Of a DNA stretch of 64,000 nucleotides, positions 26,469 to 35,478 are shown piece after piece. The stretch lies in the NCBI GenBank assembly GCA_964566025.1, contig CAZMHF010000007.1, positions 1 to 64,000 of the forward strand, given 5' to 3'. This DNA is from RGIG8306 sp964566025. Lineage in GTDB: Bacteria; Bacillota; Clostridia; Lachnospirales; Lachnospiraceae. The notes below the pieces were generated by a model, which saw only the letters and a list, made by a program, of their open reading frames with translations, did not search any database and had not been told where the DNA came from. Position 1 is the stretch's first letter, and every line of letters starts with the position of its first letter. The translations under genes were made by a program, and so were the position numbers.

Positions 26469-27644
26469 TTAATGTATTTCAAAAACTATATTTTTTATTT
26501 CCTCTATGATATTTTCGGTGTTTATTTGTAGCACTTCATACGCTGCGTACTTTTCGATTGACTCATTCGACAGGACAATCATTTTTTTATGATGTGTATC
26601 ACGTATTCCTAAAAATGCCTCTAATAACATTTCATTTAAGTAATTTGTAACGAAAAACACTTGCTCTGCATTAATAGTTCCTCGCTCACTTTTAAGCATT
26701 GCGTGCGTGCGATCTTTTTTTGCAAAACTTGTTGTCAGCAACTCATTCATCATCATAAAAATGCTACTAGCACCTTTTACTTTATGCACTATCTCTTTTT
26801 GTGAATCTTCGCTAAACCACATAATTGTATGGCGTATATTTTCACACACTAGCGCCACCGACAAGGAGCCTACTAAGGTTACTAATGCCGTATAGTCACT
26901 TGTTGATTTGCAATCCAAATTCAGTACTAATGTTAATCTATTTTTTAAGGGAGCGGCATAATCCTTCACTAATAACGAATCTTGTTTCATGGACATTTTC
27001 CAATGAACTCTCTGCATGCGATCGCCTGGTATATACTCTCTGATTTGAAAGATTTCCGAAACATCATCTCCTGGAGTGGTTGAAGAATATTCCTCTTCAT
27101 CGCCATATAGGCTAATTGATTGCATATTGTGTTCAATCATTGCTTCAAATTCCTTTGGATATACAATGATTCGCTTTCCCTTATGTATGTTAATTGTTCT
27201 TTCAAAAATATTGAATAAATCTCGTATGGTTACCCCTTCAATTTCTATCGCTACCTCTCCTACGTTTGAAAGAACAAAGGGTATTGTAATTTCAATTTTT
27301 CTTTTTGCTTTTAGCGCAATAGGGCTCTTCATATACTCAACGCAATCCCCTTGCTTATAGGAAATACGCAAATGAATAATGGCATTTTGCAAAGAAATGC
27401 GACTATTATTTTTCAATATCACCACGACATTTGATGATCTATCGACAATTGCTTGACTCGCCATCTTTAATCCTTGAAGTTTGATTCTTTTCGTATAATA
27501 ACTTAGGGAAATATAAGAAAGACTAGGCAATGCTAAAAGAACCGCTAATAAAATCACCGGAAATGGTTCATAAAATGATATCGTATAAAATGCGACTATA
27601 ACAACAAGTATGCTATACATGCCGATTCGTTTTTTTCTTGACAT
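26469..27644 (-). CDS. DUF58 domain protein (MoxR-associated, vWA-like)
   Basis: The 391-residue protein has two N-terminal membrane helices (about 8-45) and then the DUF58 region with its hallmark PGDRMQRVHWKMSMKQDSLL (about 210-230), continued by VKDY. The C-terminal part has the layout of a von Willebrand factor A-like domain, which may bind a metal ion and partner proteins. DUF58 proteins work with MoxR AAA ATPases and transglutaminases encoded alongside. It lies two bases from moxR and about 15 bases before the transglutaminase start. Confidence 0.9.
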   Translation of the reverse strand: MSRKKRIGMYSILVVIVAFYTISFYEPFPVILLAVLLALPSLSYISLSYYTKRIKLQGLKMASQAIVDRSSNVVVILKNNSRISLQNAIIHLRISYKQGDCVEYMKSPIALKAKRKIEITIPFVLSNVGEVAIEIEGVTIRDLFNIFERTINIHKGKRIIVYPKEFEAMIEHNMQSISLYGDEEEYSSTTPGDDVSEIFQIREYIPGDRMQRVHWKMSMKQDSLLVKDYAAPLKNRLTLVLNLDCKSTSDYTALVTLVGSLSVALVCENIRHTIMWFSEDSQKEIVHKVKGASSIFMMMNELLTTSFAKKDRTHAMLKSERGTINAEQVFFVTNYLNEMLLEAFLGIRDTHHKKMIVLSNESIEKYAAYEVLQINTENIIEEIKNIVFEIH

Positions 27645-27646
27645 AA

Positions 27647-28588
27647 TTAGCTTACCATTCTTGGTGCCTTCACTTGATTGATAATCTCTTGCAGGATATC
27701 TTCTTTTGTTAAGTGCTTCATTTTCGCTTTTGAATTCATAATAATTCTATGTGCAACAACCTCTCGAAATACCGCCAATACATCTTCTGGAATAACATAA
27801 TCACGACCATGAATTAGTGCATATGCAGCCGCCATTTTTGCTAAGGCAATAGATGCTCTTGGACTCGCCCCTTGCTCAATCAACGCCGATTGTCTTGTTG
27901 CTTGTACTAACGACACGATATATTTATATATGGCATCATGCATGAATACTTCTAATGCCGATTCTTGTAGCTTCAAAATATCCTTTGCGCTCATAATCGG
28001 TTCAATTTCTTTTTCATTTGGCAATGCTTTCATCAACTTGATAATATCCATCTCTTCTTTGTCATTTGGATAACCAAGCGACAAGCAGATCATAAAACGG
28101 TCCATTTGTGAATCTGGCAACAACTGTGTTCCTGCAGAGCCACATGGATTTTGTGTCGCAACAACAATAAATGGTTTTTCCACATCACGCGTTATTCCGT
28201 CAACAGAAACCTTTCCCTCTTCCATCACCTCTAACAGCGCCGATTGTGTTTTCGGCGATGTACGATTGATTTCATCTGCCAAAAATAAATTACAAAATAC
28301 TGCCCCTGGCATATACTTCATCTCTTGCGTTTTCTTATCAAGCAAATTAAAGCCTACCACATCTGACGGCAATACATCTGGTGTAAATTGCATTCTCTGT
28401 GTTTTTAGGCCTAGCAGCTGGCTAAATGCTTTTGCCATTGTTGTTTTCCCTAGTCCTGGAATATCCTCAATTAAAACATGACCGCCTGCAATAATCGCAC
28501 AAAATATTTTTTTTATTTCTTCTTCTTTTCCAATAACTGCCTTTCGCATTTCGCCAAGAACCGCACTCGCTAAATTTTGCTTCTCCAT
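27647..28588 (-). CDS. MoxR-family AAA ATPase
   Basis: This 313-residue AAA+ ATPase belongs to the MoxR (MRP) branch, thought to act as a chaperone for vWA-domain partners. Walker A is at 43-50 (IPGLGKTT), Walker B is LFLADEINRTSP (about 105-116), sensor 1 is VVATQNPCG and sensor 2 lies near GASPRASIALAKMA. The partner is expected to be the adjacent DUF58 protein. The gene starts three bases after the 405-residue unknown gene and is probably translated with it. Confidence 0.94.
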   Translation of the reverse strand: MEKQNLASAVLGEMRKAVIGKEEEIKKIFCAIIAGGHVLIEDIPGLGKTTMAKAFSQLLGLKTQRMQFTPDVLPSDVVGFNLLDKKTQEMKYMPGAVFCNLFLADEINRTSPKTQSALLEVMEEGKVSVDGITRDVEKPFIVVATQNPCGSAGTQLLPDSQMDRFMICLSLGYPNDKEEMDIIKLMKALPNEKEIEPIMSAKDILKLQESALEVFMHDAIYKYIVSLVQATRQSALIEQGASPRASIALAKMAAAYALIHGRDYVIPEDVLAVFREVVAHRIIMNSKAKMKHLTKEDILQEIINQVKAPRMVS

Positions 28589-28591
28589 AGT

Positions 28592-29809
28592 TTACTCACC
28601 TTCTCCTGATGTCGCTTCCCCATTTTGTGTCGTGGAAGCTTCCTCGCTCGTATCCTTCGTTTCTGTATCACTTGGTAATGTTTCGTTTTCTGTTGTATGA
28701 TTTTCTATTGGCTCGGTCGTGTTTTCTGTTGTTTTTTCTTGTGTTGCATCTGGCTTTAATGGTGTTGTCTTGCTTAAAATCTTAACTACCTTATCAAGCT
28801 TTTCATCCTTAGCGCAGCAATTTACCAACATGCGATCCACTTGACTTTTTAAAATCATCACATCCTGGTCGTTGTCCATCTCATCAATTCGTGCTGAAAC
28901 TTTTTCATCAATCGTACCATTGTAAATATAGGGATTTCCATCTTCATCCCTTGCAATATATAAGCGAATAAGTGCTGGAGCATAGGTTGAAACATTGATA
29001 AATTTCACCTCATGATATACATAAACAATGTACGTATCCTCATAAGCGCCTTCCACATAATAGCAAATAATGTTGTCGTATAATTCAATGTACTGTGCCT
29101 GCTTATCTAAGTTTTTTTGTGTGAATTTATTGTCCAAATTCGTCACAACAATCGTATTTAACCGCTCAACATCACATTCCTTCAATGCGTAAAAATACGA
29201 ACCAATTAAGGAATTCACATCTTTATGCAAATCTTTTTTTAGCAAAGATGAATACTCAATCAAATAATTGTTGGTATCCTCGGGAATAGAAGAATCTTCC
29301 GTGCTCTCGCTTGGTTGGTTTGCAACTAGTGAACCCTCTGTCGCTTTGGGATCATTCTTTTGTTTTTGCTTCACAAATAACACATTGTACGACAAAACAA
29401 TTAAGACAAAAATAGAGATGCAAATAAGAGGAACCAAAATATAAGCTCCTTTTTGTCCCCAAATTGAGTCCTTTAGTGAAAACGCGGAGGCCTCCTCCTG
29501 TTGTTCGCTTTCAACGACAACTTCCTCCTGCTCGATAAATGGCTTTTCACCTATTTCATCAATCGCATCACTTTCATTTTCGTCTGTTTGCTTATCTTCT
29601 TCCTCTTCAGAAGGTTCTAAGTCCACTTCAACTTCTTCTTCAATATCTTTTTCGACTTCTTTTTTTTCGGGTTTTTCTTTTTCGGTCTCTTCTTTTTTGA
29701 CTTCTTCTTTTTCTTCTGCAATTTCATCTAAATCAACAATATCTTGATCATTCTCTAATGTTTTTTCAATCCATATTTTTTTATTATTTTTATTTTTGTT
29801 TTTTTTCAA
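28592..29809 (-). CDS. Unknown anchored protein with acidic N-terminus, first large gene of the moxR run
   Basis: The predicted 405-residue protein has a Lys/Glu/Asp-rich cytoplasmic part (1-115, probably disordered or coiled), one membrane helix (about 121-146) and an extracellular domain (about 175-345). That domain starts LLKKDLHKDVNSLIGSYFYA and includes many Tyr-Val strands. A Thr/Glu/Ser-rich tail (350-405) ends the chain. I do not recognise the domain; it looks like a compact extracytoplasmic fold with an NTF2-like feel, which is a weak impression. The start is TTG 29807-29809 with AAGGAG seven bases upstream. Its position suggests it is a substrate, receptor or scaffold of the MoxR/DUF58/transglutaminase system. 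Confidence 0.75.
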   Translation of the reverse strand: MKKNKNKNNKKIWIEKTLENDQDIVDLDEIAEEKEEVKKEETEKEKPEKKEVEKDIEEEVEVDLEPSEEEEDKQTDENESDAIDEIGEKPFIEQEEVVVESEQQEEASAFSLKDSIWGQKGAYILVPLICISIFVLIVLSYNVLFVKQKQKNDPKATEGSLVANQPSESTEDSSIPEDTNNYLIEYSSLLKKDLHKDVNSLIGSYFYALKECDVERLNTIVVTNLDNKFTQKNLDKQAQYIELYDNIICYYVEGAYEDTYIVYVYHEVKFINVSTYAPALIRLYIARDEDGNPYIYNGTIDEKVSARIDEMDNDQDVMILKSQVDRMLVNCCAKDEKLDKVVKILSKTTPLKPDATQEKTTENTTEPIENHTTENETLPSDTETKDTSEEASTTQNGEATSGEGE

Positions 29810-29889
29810 GTGTTTGCTCCTTCATCAGGAAAATATTTTGCATATTGTATGAATCGCCGTAAATATTCGTCTTTTTTATTTGTTTTCAT
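29806..29889 (-). CDS. Possible 27-residue leader ORF coupled to the unknown anchored protein
   Basis: An ATG at 29887-29889 opens a short basic and aromatic frame beginning MKTNKKDEYLRRFIQ and ending DEGANT. Its TGA overlaps the TTG start of the next gene (TTGA). The upstream GGAAAAGGG gives a plausible ribosome site. The overlap would allow coupling to the weak TTG start. It may equally be chance; there is no homology I can name. Confidence 0.35.
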   Translation of the reverse strand: MKTNKKDEYLRRFIQYAKYFPDEGANT

Positions 29890-29938
29890 GCCCTTTTCCG
29901 TTGCAAAAGAGCAATAGTTGTAGTATTATTTCATGTAT

Positions 29939-30010
29939 GCATCTGTAGCTCAGTGGATAGAGCAATGGCCTCCGGAGCCATGTGCGGTGGTTCGATTCCA
30001 CTCAGATGCA
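29939..30010 (+). tRNA. tRNA-Arg (anticodon CCG)
   Basis: The acceptor arms GCATCTG (29939-29945) and CAGATGC (30003-30009) pair fully. The D arm GCTC..GAGC, the anticodon arm ATGGC-CTCCGGA-GCCAT and the T arm with TTCGATT follow. The anticodon CCG reads CGG codons. The 3' CCA is not encoded. An open frame over this gene is a translation of the tRNA and was discarded. Confidence 0.97.
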
Positions 30011-30120
30011 TTTTCACTTATCATAACACATTCGTTATATAATTTCTATATATTTCATATATTTTTCACAATGCTTCCAATTAAATTTACCATATCTATT
30101 CTAATAGAAAGAGAGGATTT

Positions 30121-31011
30121 ATGAGCTATGAGTATTTTTTAGATAATCTAATTATATTGCTTTCTAAAAAACTCCCAACCAATTACCAAATTACGAGCGA
30201 AACGATTATGAAAAACAACGGCATTTTTCGTGATGCCATCATTATTCGCCCGCCAGAACGCACGATCACACCGACTATTTATTTAGAGTCGCATTATCAA
30301 AATTACAAAAACGGAACTTCGCTTGACTGTATCGTTGACGAAATTTTATATTTCTACACGTTAAATTCCAAGCCTCCACAAAGCGTTTTCGAACACTTTC
30401 ATGATTTTGAATTTGCCAAAGAATATATTACGTTCAAAATCGTTCATTTGGATATGAATCGCGACTTCCTAAAGCATACGGCACATATTCCTTTTTTGGA
30501 TTTAGCCATTGTGTTTTGCCTCCTTATGCGAACAACTACGAGTGAACTATCTACCGCTATTATCAACAACGCACTTCTTGAAAAATGGGATACGACAACA
30601 AGCGAATTATACGATATTGCCTTTTTAAACACACCGCAAAAATATCCTTTTTCAATTCGTCCACTTGAAGATGTGCTAAGTGAACATTTTGATGATTGCC
30701 TAGTTGATGCGCCCCGTCTCTCAAATCAGTTATTCCTTTTTACAAATAGTATTCAATTTTTAGGCGCACATGTTCTCTTATATGAGGAATTACTCTTCGA
30801 CTTTGCTTACAAGCAAAATTGTGATTTTTATATTTTGCCTTCAAGTATTCATGAGGTCTTGCTAGTTCCCGTTTCCTATTTTCAAGAAATGGAACGCCTT
30901 AAAGATATGGTTATCTCAATCAATCAAACCGATCTTTCACAAGATGAGATTTTATCAAATTCGATCTACTTGTATTCACTTGAAAAACGCAGCATTTCTC
31001 TTGTTGCTTAA
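30121..31011 (+). CDS. DUF5688 family protein
   Basis: The 296-residue protein shows the DUF5688 pattern near residues 40-80 (RDAIIIRPPERTITPTIYLE, then YKNGTSLDCIVDEIL) and a regular alpha/beta sequence after it. The family is common, often in several copies, in Lachnospiraceae and has no known function. There is no signal peptide or membrane helix. A ribosome site (AGAGAGGA) lies before the ATG. It follows the tRNA gene and has a terminator shared with the convergent glmM. Confidence 0.8.
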   Translation: MSYEYFLDNLIILLSKKLPTNYQITSETIMKNNGIFRDAIIIRPPERTITPTIYLESHYQNYKNGTSLDCIVDEILYFYTLNSKPPQSVFEHFHDFEFAKEYITFKIVHLDMNRDFLKHTAHIPFLDLAIVFCLLMRTTTSELSTAIINNALLEKWDTTTSELYDIAFLNTPQKYPFSIRPLEDVLSEHFDDCLVDAPRLSNQLFLFTNSIQFLGAHVLLYEELLFDFAYKQNCDFYILPSSIHEVLLVPVSYFQEMERLKDMVISINQTDLSQDEILSNSIYLYSLEKRSISLVA

Positions 31012-31024
31012 CTATGGTTATACA

Positions 31025-31058
31025 TAAAAATGCGTAGCTTCTTGTGCTACGCATTTTG
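31025..31058. terminator. Bidirectional terminator between DUF5688 gene and glmM
   Basis: The arms 31027-31038 and 31046-31057 (AAAATGCGTAGC/GCTACGCATTTT) form a perfect 12-bp stem. Confidence 0.85.
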
Positions 31059-31066
31059 TATGTAAA

Positions 31067-32413
31067 TTATTCTACTAGATGTCCGCCATCTTTTATAACG
31101 CTCATAATTGCTTCGATTTTTGATTCGCATAGTTCATCGGTGGATGCCTCTACCATAACGCGCAGTAAATTTTCTGTTCCACTAGCACGAACTAATACGC
31201 GACCATCATCGCCTAATTCACTTTCGACTTTTTGGATTATGTCCTTTACTTCTTTATTTGTCAAAATCGCTTCTTTGTCTTTTACTTTTATATTGACTAG
31301 CTTTTGTGGGTAAATCGTCAATGGTCTTTTCAATGCAGATAATCCAAGCCTCTTTTCAACCATCACCTCCATCATCTTGATGGAAGTAAGTATACCATCG
31401 CCCGTTGTTGCGTACTTACTAATAATGATATGACCTGATTGTTCACCGCCTAATTTGTAGCCGTTATTTGTCATTTCTTCGTATACATATTTATCACCAA
31501 CGGCCGTTTTTTCATAGCGAATATGAATTGCATCAAATGCTTTATAGAGGCCTATGTTCGACATAATAGTTGTGACAACGGTATTGTCATCTAATGCTTG
31601 ATTATCTTTCATGTAAGAACCTAAGACATACATAATCGCATCACCATCGACTAATTCACCATTTTCATCAATACAAAGGCAACGATCTGCATCGCCGTCA
31701 TAGGCAAATCCTACATCAAGCTTTTTCTCTTTTACTAAACGAGCTAAATCCTCTATATGTGTAGAGCCACAATTTTCGTTAATATTGATGCCATCTGGCT
31801 CATCATGAATCGTATAGGTTTTTGCGCCAAGTGCATCAAATACATTTTTAGCAATATTAGAAGCACTACCATTGGCACAGTCAAGCCCTACGCGAATTCC
31901 TTTAAAAGAGCGAACAGGAATCGAAATCAAATAGCCAATATAACGATTTCTAGCGGATGAAAAATCTTGTGCACGACCAATCTTTTCTCCTTTTGCCAAC
32001 TCAATATACGGTTCTTCAAAATCAATATAACGCTCGATTCGTTCAATGACCTCTTCTTCAAGCTTTTCTCCTTTTCCATTGATAAGCTTAATTCCGTTGT
32101 CATAGTAAGCATTATGACTTGCTGAAATCATAATTCCGCAATCAAAATCCTCCGTTCGAACTGCATAGGATACGCTTGGGGTTGTTGTCACATGCATCAA
32201 ATAAGCATTCGCGCCCGAGGCTGTTATCCCCGCCACTAATGCATACTCAAACATGTAGCTGCTTCGTCTTGTGTCTTTTCCAATAACAATATTTGCAGTG
32301 TGTTCGCTGCTATAATAAAACCCTAGAAAACGCCCAATCTTATATGCGTGATCCACTGTTAAATCGACATTTGCCTCTCCGCGAAATCCATCCGTACCAA
32401 AGTACTTTCCCAT
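31067..32413 (-). CDS. glmM: Phosphoglucosamine mutase
   Basis: GlmM converts glucosamine-6-phosphate to glucosamine-1-phosphate for UDP-GlcNAc and peptidoglycan synthesis. The 448 residues match the family. Phosphoserine Ser99 lies in MISASHNAYYDNGIK, the metal loop is DGDADRC (about 240) and the sugar loop is GGEQSGH (about 325); the phosphate-binding RASGTENLLRVM is near 407. AAGGAG precedes the ATG. It lies after the efp terminator. Confidence 0.96.
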   Translation of the reverse strand: MGKYFGTDGFRGEANVDLTVDHAYKIGRFLGFYYSSEHTANIVIGKDTRRSSYMFEYALVAGITASGANAYLMHVTTTPSVSYAVRTEDFDCGIMISASHNAYYDNGIKLINGKGEKLEEEVIERIERYIDFEEPYIELAKGEKIGRAQDFSSARNRYIGYLISIPVRSFKGIRVGLDCANGSASNIAKNVFDALGAKTYTIHDEPDGININENCGSTHIEDLARLVKEKKLDVGFAYDGDADRCLCIDENGELVDGDAIMYVLGSYMKDNQALDDNTVVTTIMSNIGLYKAFDAIHIRYEKTAVGDKYVYEEMTNNGYKLGGEQSGHIIISKYATTGDGILTSIKMMEVMVEKRLGLSALKRPLTIYPQKLVNIKVKDKEAILTNKEVKDIIQKVESELGDDGRVLVRASGTENLLRVMVEASTDELCESKIEAIMSVIKDGGHLVE

Positions 32414-32440
32414 TTCTTTTTACTCCTTAATAAGTAGAAA

Positions 32441-32477
32441 AGCTAAGTTAGCTTCTTAGCAAGCGCAACTTAGCTTT
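32441..32477 (-). terminator. Terminator of efp
   Basis: A perfect 10-bp stem (32441-32450 with 32468-32477) is followed on the minus strand by TTCTACTT. The T run is imperfect, so some readthrough to glmM is possible. Confidence 0.6.
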
Positions 32478-32508
32478 CGTGTTAACAATATGTGTATCTT
32501 CATGTGCG

Positions 32509-33066
32509 TTATGCTCTTGATAAATACTCACCTGATCTTGTATCAATTTTAATTTTTGTACCCTCTTCAATAAATAATGGTACATATACAGTTGCTCCTG
32601 TTTCCACAGTTGCTGGTTTTTGTGCATTTGTCGCTGTGTCACCCTTAAATCCTGGCTCTGTCTCTGTAATAAGAAGCTCTACAAAAAGTGGTGGCTCAAT
32701 AGCAAATACGTTGCCATTGTAAGCACAGATTTTAACCATCTCATTTTCTTTTACAAACTTAAGTGCATCCCCAACAGACTCTTCATTCAACGCAATTTGC
32801 TCGTATGATTCAACGTCCATAAAGTGAAATAACTCACCATCGCTGTACAAATATTGCATGTCATTTCGGTCAATTCTTGCTGGAGGGAATTTTTCTGTTG
32901 GACGGAAAGTTCTCTCAACAATACCACCGTTGATAATGTTGCGAAGCTTTGTTCTAACAAACGCCGCGCCCTTGCCCGGTTTTACATGTTGAAAGTCTAT
33001 GATTTGATAAACTGCATTATCAATCTCTACTGTTATACCATTTTTAAAATCACCTGCTGAAATCAT
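32509..33066 (-). CDS. efp: Elongation factor P
   Basis: EF-P relieves ribosome stalling at polyproline. The 185 residues cover three beta-barrel domains: KOW-like, OB and C-terminal (the last contains KIDTRSGEYLSRA). The modified-loop residue is Lys32 (HVKPGKGAAFVRTKL). No adjacent modification gene is seen. A strong AAGGAGG site precedes the ATG. It has its own promoter overlapping the end of aroQ. Confidence 0.96.
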   Translation of the reverse strand: MISAGDFKNGITVEIDNAVYQIIDFQHVKPGKGAAFVRTKLRNIINGGIVERTFRPTEKFPPARIDRNDMQYLYSDGELFHFMDVESYEQIALNEESVGDALKFVKENEMVKICAYNGNVFAIEPPLFVELLITETEPGFKGDTATNAQKPATVETGATVYVPLFIEEGTKIKIDTRSGEYLSRA

Positions 33067-33092
33067 ATTAATCCTCCTTCGTGTTCACTAAT

Positions 33093-33121
33093 AATATAGT
33101 ACATTTTTCGTTTTGTTTCAA
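33093..33121 (-). promoter_or_regulatory. Promoter of efp
   Basis: On the minus strand TTGAAA (33116-33121) and TATATT (33093-33098) are 17 bp apart; the -35 element overlaps the aroQ stop codon. Confidence 0.6.
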
Positions 33122-33579
33122 CTACTTTTTTGTGTATAAGTAGAGGACTTGCTTTTGAGGTATAAATAATCAATTGCTAAAAAGTAACCATCCTTCCCAA
33201 GCCCTACTATTTGCCCATCACATGCTGGCGCTGTGACCGATATATGACGAAATTCTTCTCTTTGATGAATATTCGACAAATGAACTTCCACAATGGGCAC
33301 ATCTACACTTTTTAATGCATCCGAAATGGCATAGCTGTAATGTGTAAATGCACCTGGATTAATCACGATTCCATCTACTTTTTCTATATGACATCTTTGA
33401 ATTTCATCAATAATTGCCCCTTCATAATTGCTTTGGAAGCATGCAATTTCGATATGTTTGCTATCTCCGTACGCTTTGATTTCCTCGCATAGCGTTTCGT
33501 ATGATTCATTTCCATACACGCTTTTTTCGCGGATTCCAAGAAAATTTAAATTTGGCCCATTAATTACGACGATTTGCAT
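33118..33579 (-). CDS. aroQ: 3-dehydroquinate dehydratase, type II
   Basis: This enzyme forms 3-dehydroshikimate in the shikimate pathway. The 153-residue type II enzyme has INGPNLNFLG (6-15), catalytic Tyr22 (KSVYGN), NPGAFTHYSYAI with the active-site Asn/His region, and EVHLSNIHQREEFR. The start overlaps the end of aroK by 20 bases. Confidence 0.96.
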   Translation of the reverse strand: MQIVVINGPNLNFLGIREKSVYGNESYETLCEEIKAYGDSKHIEIACFQSNYEGAIIDEIQRCHIEKVDGIVINPGAFTHYSYAISDALKSVDVPIVEVHLSNIHQREEFRHISVTAPACDGQIVGLGKDGYFLAIDYLYLKSKSSTYTQKSS

Positions 33580-34093
33580 GATATTCTTCTCTCCCTTCGT
33601 TTATTTTTACGATATATTGAATAATTTCATCATATTGAAGTTCTTCTCCATCGACTATTTCATCTGCTATTTTCGAATATGTTGATCTTCTTTCCAAAAA
33701 CAATTGAAAAATAGCTTCTCTTCCCTTTTTTACGAGTGGTCTTGTTTTGCTACCTCGAATTCGTTTCCAAATCGTTTTAAACTTATAATCAAGAAAAATG
33801 ACCATGCCTATTTGTTTAAACAGTATGTTGTTTTCTTTTTGAAGCGGCATACCGCCACCTGTTGCAATAATCATTGGCTCTTTACTATCTGCTAATTCCG
33901 TAAGACATTGCGTCTCTAATCTACGGAAATACGCTTCTCCATCGCTTTGAAAAATTTCGGCGATTGTTCTATCTTCTTTTTCTGCAATATAATCATCTGT
34001 ATCAATAAATGCAATATCATAATACTTCGCCAAGGCTTGCCCAATAGTTGTTTTCCCTGCTCCCATAAAACCAATCAAAATAATATTTTTCAC
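33560..34093 (-). CDS. aroK: Shikimate kinase
   Basis: This 177-residue kinase phosphorylates shikimate. Walker A is GFMGAGKTTIG (8-18), the substrate-binding DTDD is at about 32, GEAYFRRLE at about 53 and TGGGMPL at about 78; the lid Arg region is RPLVKKGRE. The start is GTG 34091-34093, overlapping the aroE TGA by four bases, with AAAGGTG upstream. Confidence 0.94.
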   Translation of the reverse strand: MKNIILIGFMGAGKTTIGQALAKYYDIAFIDTDDYIAEKEDRTIAEIFQSDGEAYFRRLETQCLTELADSKEPMIIATGGGMPLQKENNILFKQIGMVIFLDYKFKTIWKRIRGSKTRPLVKKGREAIFQLFLERRSTYSKIADEIVDGEELQYDEIIQYIVKINEGREEYHANRRN

Positions 34094-34962
34094 GAAAGCA
34101 CCTTTGCTGCCTTTCCTAAAACTTGCTTTGCTAATTCCTCTTCTATTTGAACGTCATTCCATATTTCAAATGAGCGTACACCCTGATAAACTAGCATTTT
34201 CAATCCATTGACTGCTTTTACATTGGCTTGACGTGCTTTACTCATAAATTGTGTTGTTGTTGGATTAAATATAATATCAACCACTCCTATAAGCGATTTG
34301 AAAAATGCCTCCTCGCAAACTGGCGATTCCTCTATACGAGGATACATACCAACATTTGTTGTTTGTATACATAAGTAACGCGCCCTCTCTCCATAGCCTT
34401 CAATTTTATAAAGTTCGTCCATCGCAAGACTTATGGCGATTTCTTTTCCAGCTACTAGATTTCCAGCAAGCGCCAACTCATCTGCTCGCTCTTTTGTGCG
34501 GTTAATTATATAGATTTTTTTTGCTCCTTCTTCAATTGCCATCATAGTAGCTGTACGTGCTGTTCCACCTGCGCCTATAATAATGATTTCTTGATCTGCA
34601 ATCGCAAATCCTTCTTCAAGAATGGTGCGTGTCAATCCATATTTGTCGGTATTATACCCTTTATAGCCATTGCCTGTCCATTTGAGTGTATTAACCGCTC
34701 CAATCATAAGTGCCATCTCATCCACATCATCTAACAATGGGATAATGGCTTCTTTATGCGGCAAGGAAACATTCATCCCTTGTACTTTTAAGGCTTTCAC
34801 ACCCTCATAAACTTTCATTAGGCTCTCAATTGGTGTTTCAAAAGGAACATAAATTCCGTCAATCCTCATCTTCTCAAACAATTGATTTTGAATAAGTGGT
34901 GATAAACTATGCCCAATTGGCGTTGCTAATAGCCCATACAATTTTGTTTTCCCAGTAATCAT
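34090..34962 (-). CDS. aroE: Shikimate dehydrogenase
   Basis: AroE reduces 3-dehydroshikimate with NADPH. The 290-residue enzyme has the substrate motif PIGHSLSPLIQN (15-26), catalytic Lys70 (NVSLPHKEAI) with the Asp of NTDKYG, and the nucleotide motif GAGGTART (about 130). It forms the middle of the tight yqeG-aroE-aroK-aroQ run. Confidence 0.96.
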   Translation of the reverse strand: MITGKTKLYGLLATPIGHSLSPLIQNQLFEKMRIDGIYVPFETPIESLMKVYEGVKALKVQGMNVSLPHKEAIIPLLDDVDEMALMIGAVNTLKWTGNGYKGYNTDKYGLTRTILEEGFAIADQEIIIIGAGGTARTATMMAIEEGAKKIYIINRTKERADELALAGNLVAGKEIAISLAMDELYKIEGYGERARYLCIQTTNVGMYPRIEESPVCEEAFFKSLIGVVDIIFNPTTTQFMSKARQANVKAVNGLKMLVYQGVRSFEIWNDVQIEEELAKQVLGKAAKVLS

Positions 34963-34971
34963 GAAAACTCC

Positions 34972-35469
34972 TTATTTAAGTGACTTCCTATAGAAATGCA
35001 AAACGATTTTTTCGAAATAACGTTTAATAACAATCTGAATTTCTTCTTTTGGATGAATAATATCAAGCAAAATGGTATGTAACCCACATTGATTCCCACC
35101 ATAAATATCCGTAAATACTTGGTCGCCTACAAACAATGTTGTAGGAATTGTTCCGTCCGCCATCTCAATGGCTTTAAGATAATTAGTCGCCTTTGGTTTT
35201 TTTGCTTTCCAAATCGCCTTTGAACCAACTGCTTTCGCAAATGGTGCGACACGATATTCATCATTGTTTGAAATCAACACCGTTTGGAAACCAATTTCCC
35301 GTATTTTTTCAAATAATTCTATGATTTTTTCATCCGCTGGCTTGCCATGTGGTACTAAGGTGTTATCAATATCAAATAATATGCTTCGATATCCCTCTTT
35401 ATAATACGTTTCAAAATCAATGTCATACACCGAATGACTCGTTTCTTTTGGATAAAATCGTTTTAGCAT
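34972..35469 (-). CDS. YqeG family HAD-type phosphatase
   Basis: The 165-residue HAD hydrolase has motif I LFDIDNTLVPHG (31-42, Asp33 and Asp35), motif II LISNN (about 66) and motif III Lys with FVGDQVFTDIYGG. YqeG-type proteins are related to phosphatidylglycerophosphate phosphatases and are usually encoded next to aroE, as here. The physiological substrate is not settled. AGGAGG precedes the ATG. Confidence 0.9.
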   Translation of the reverse strand: MLKRFYPKETSHSVYDIDFETYYKEGYRSILFDIDNTLVPHGKPADEKIIELFEKIREIGFQTVLISNNDEYRVAPFAKAVGSKAIWKAKKPKATNYLKAIEMADGTIPTTLFVGDQVFTDIYGGNQCGLHTILLDIIHPKEEIQIVIKRYFEKIVLHFYRKSLK

Positions 35470-35478
35470 ACCAACCTC

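Noticed and set aside
29933..30124. 63-residue open frame on the plus strand
   Set aside because: Its first half is a translation of the tRNA-Arg gene, a well-known artefact.
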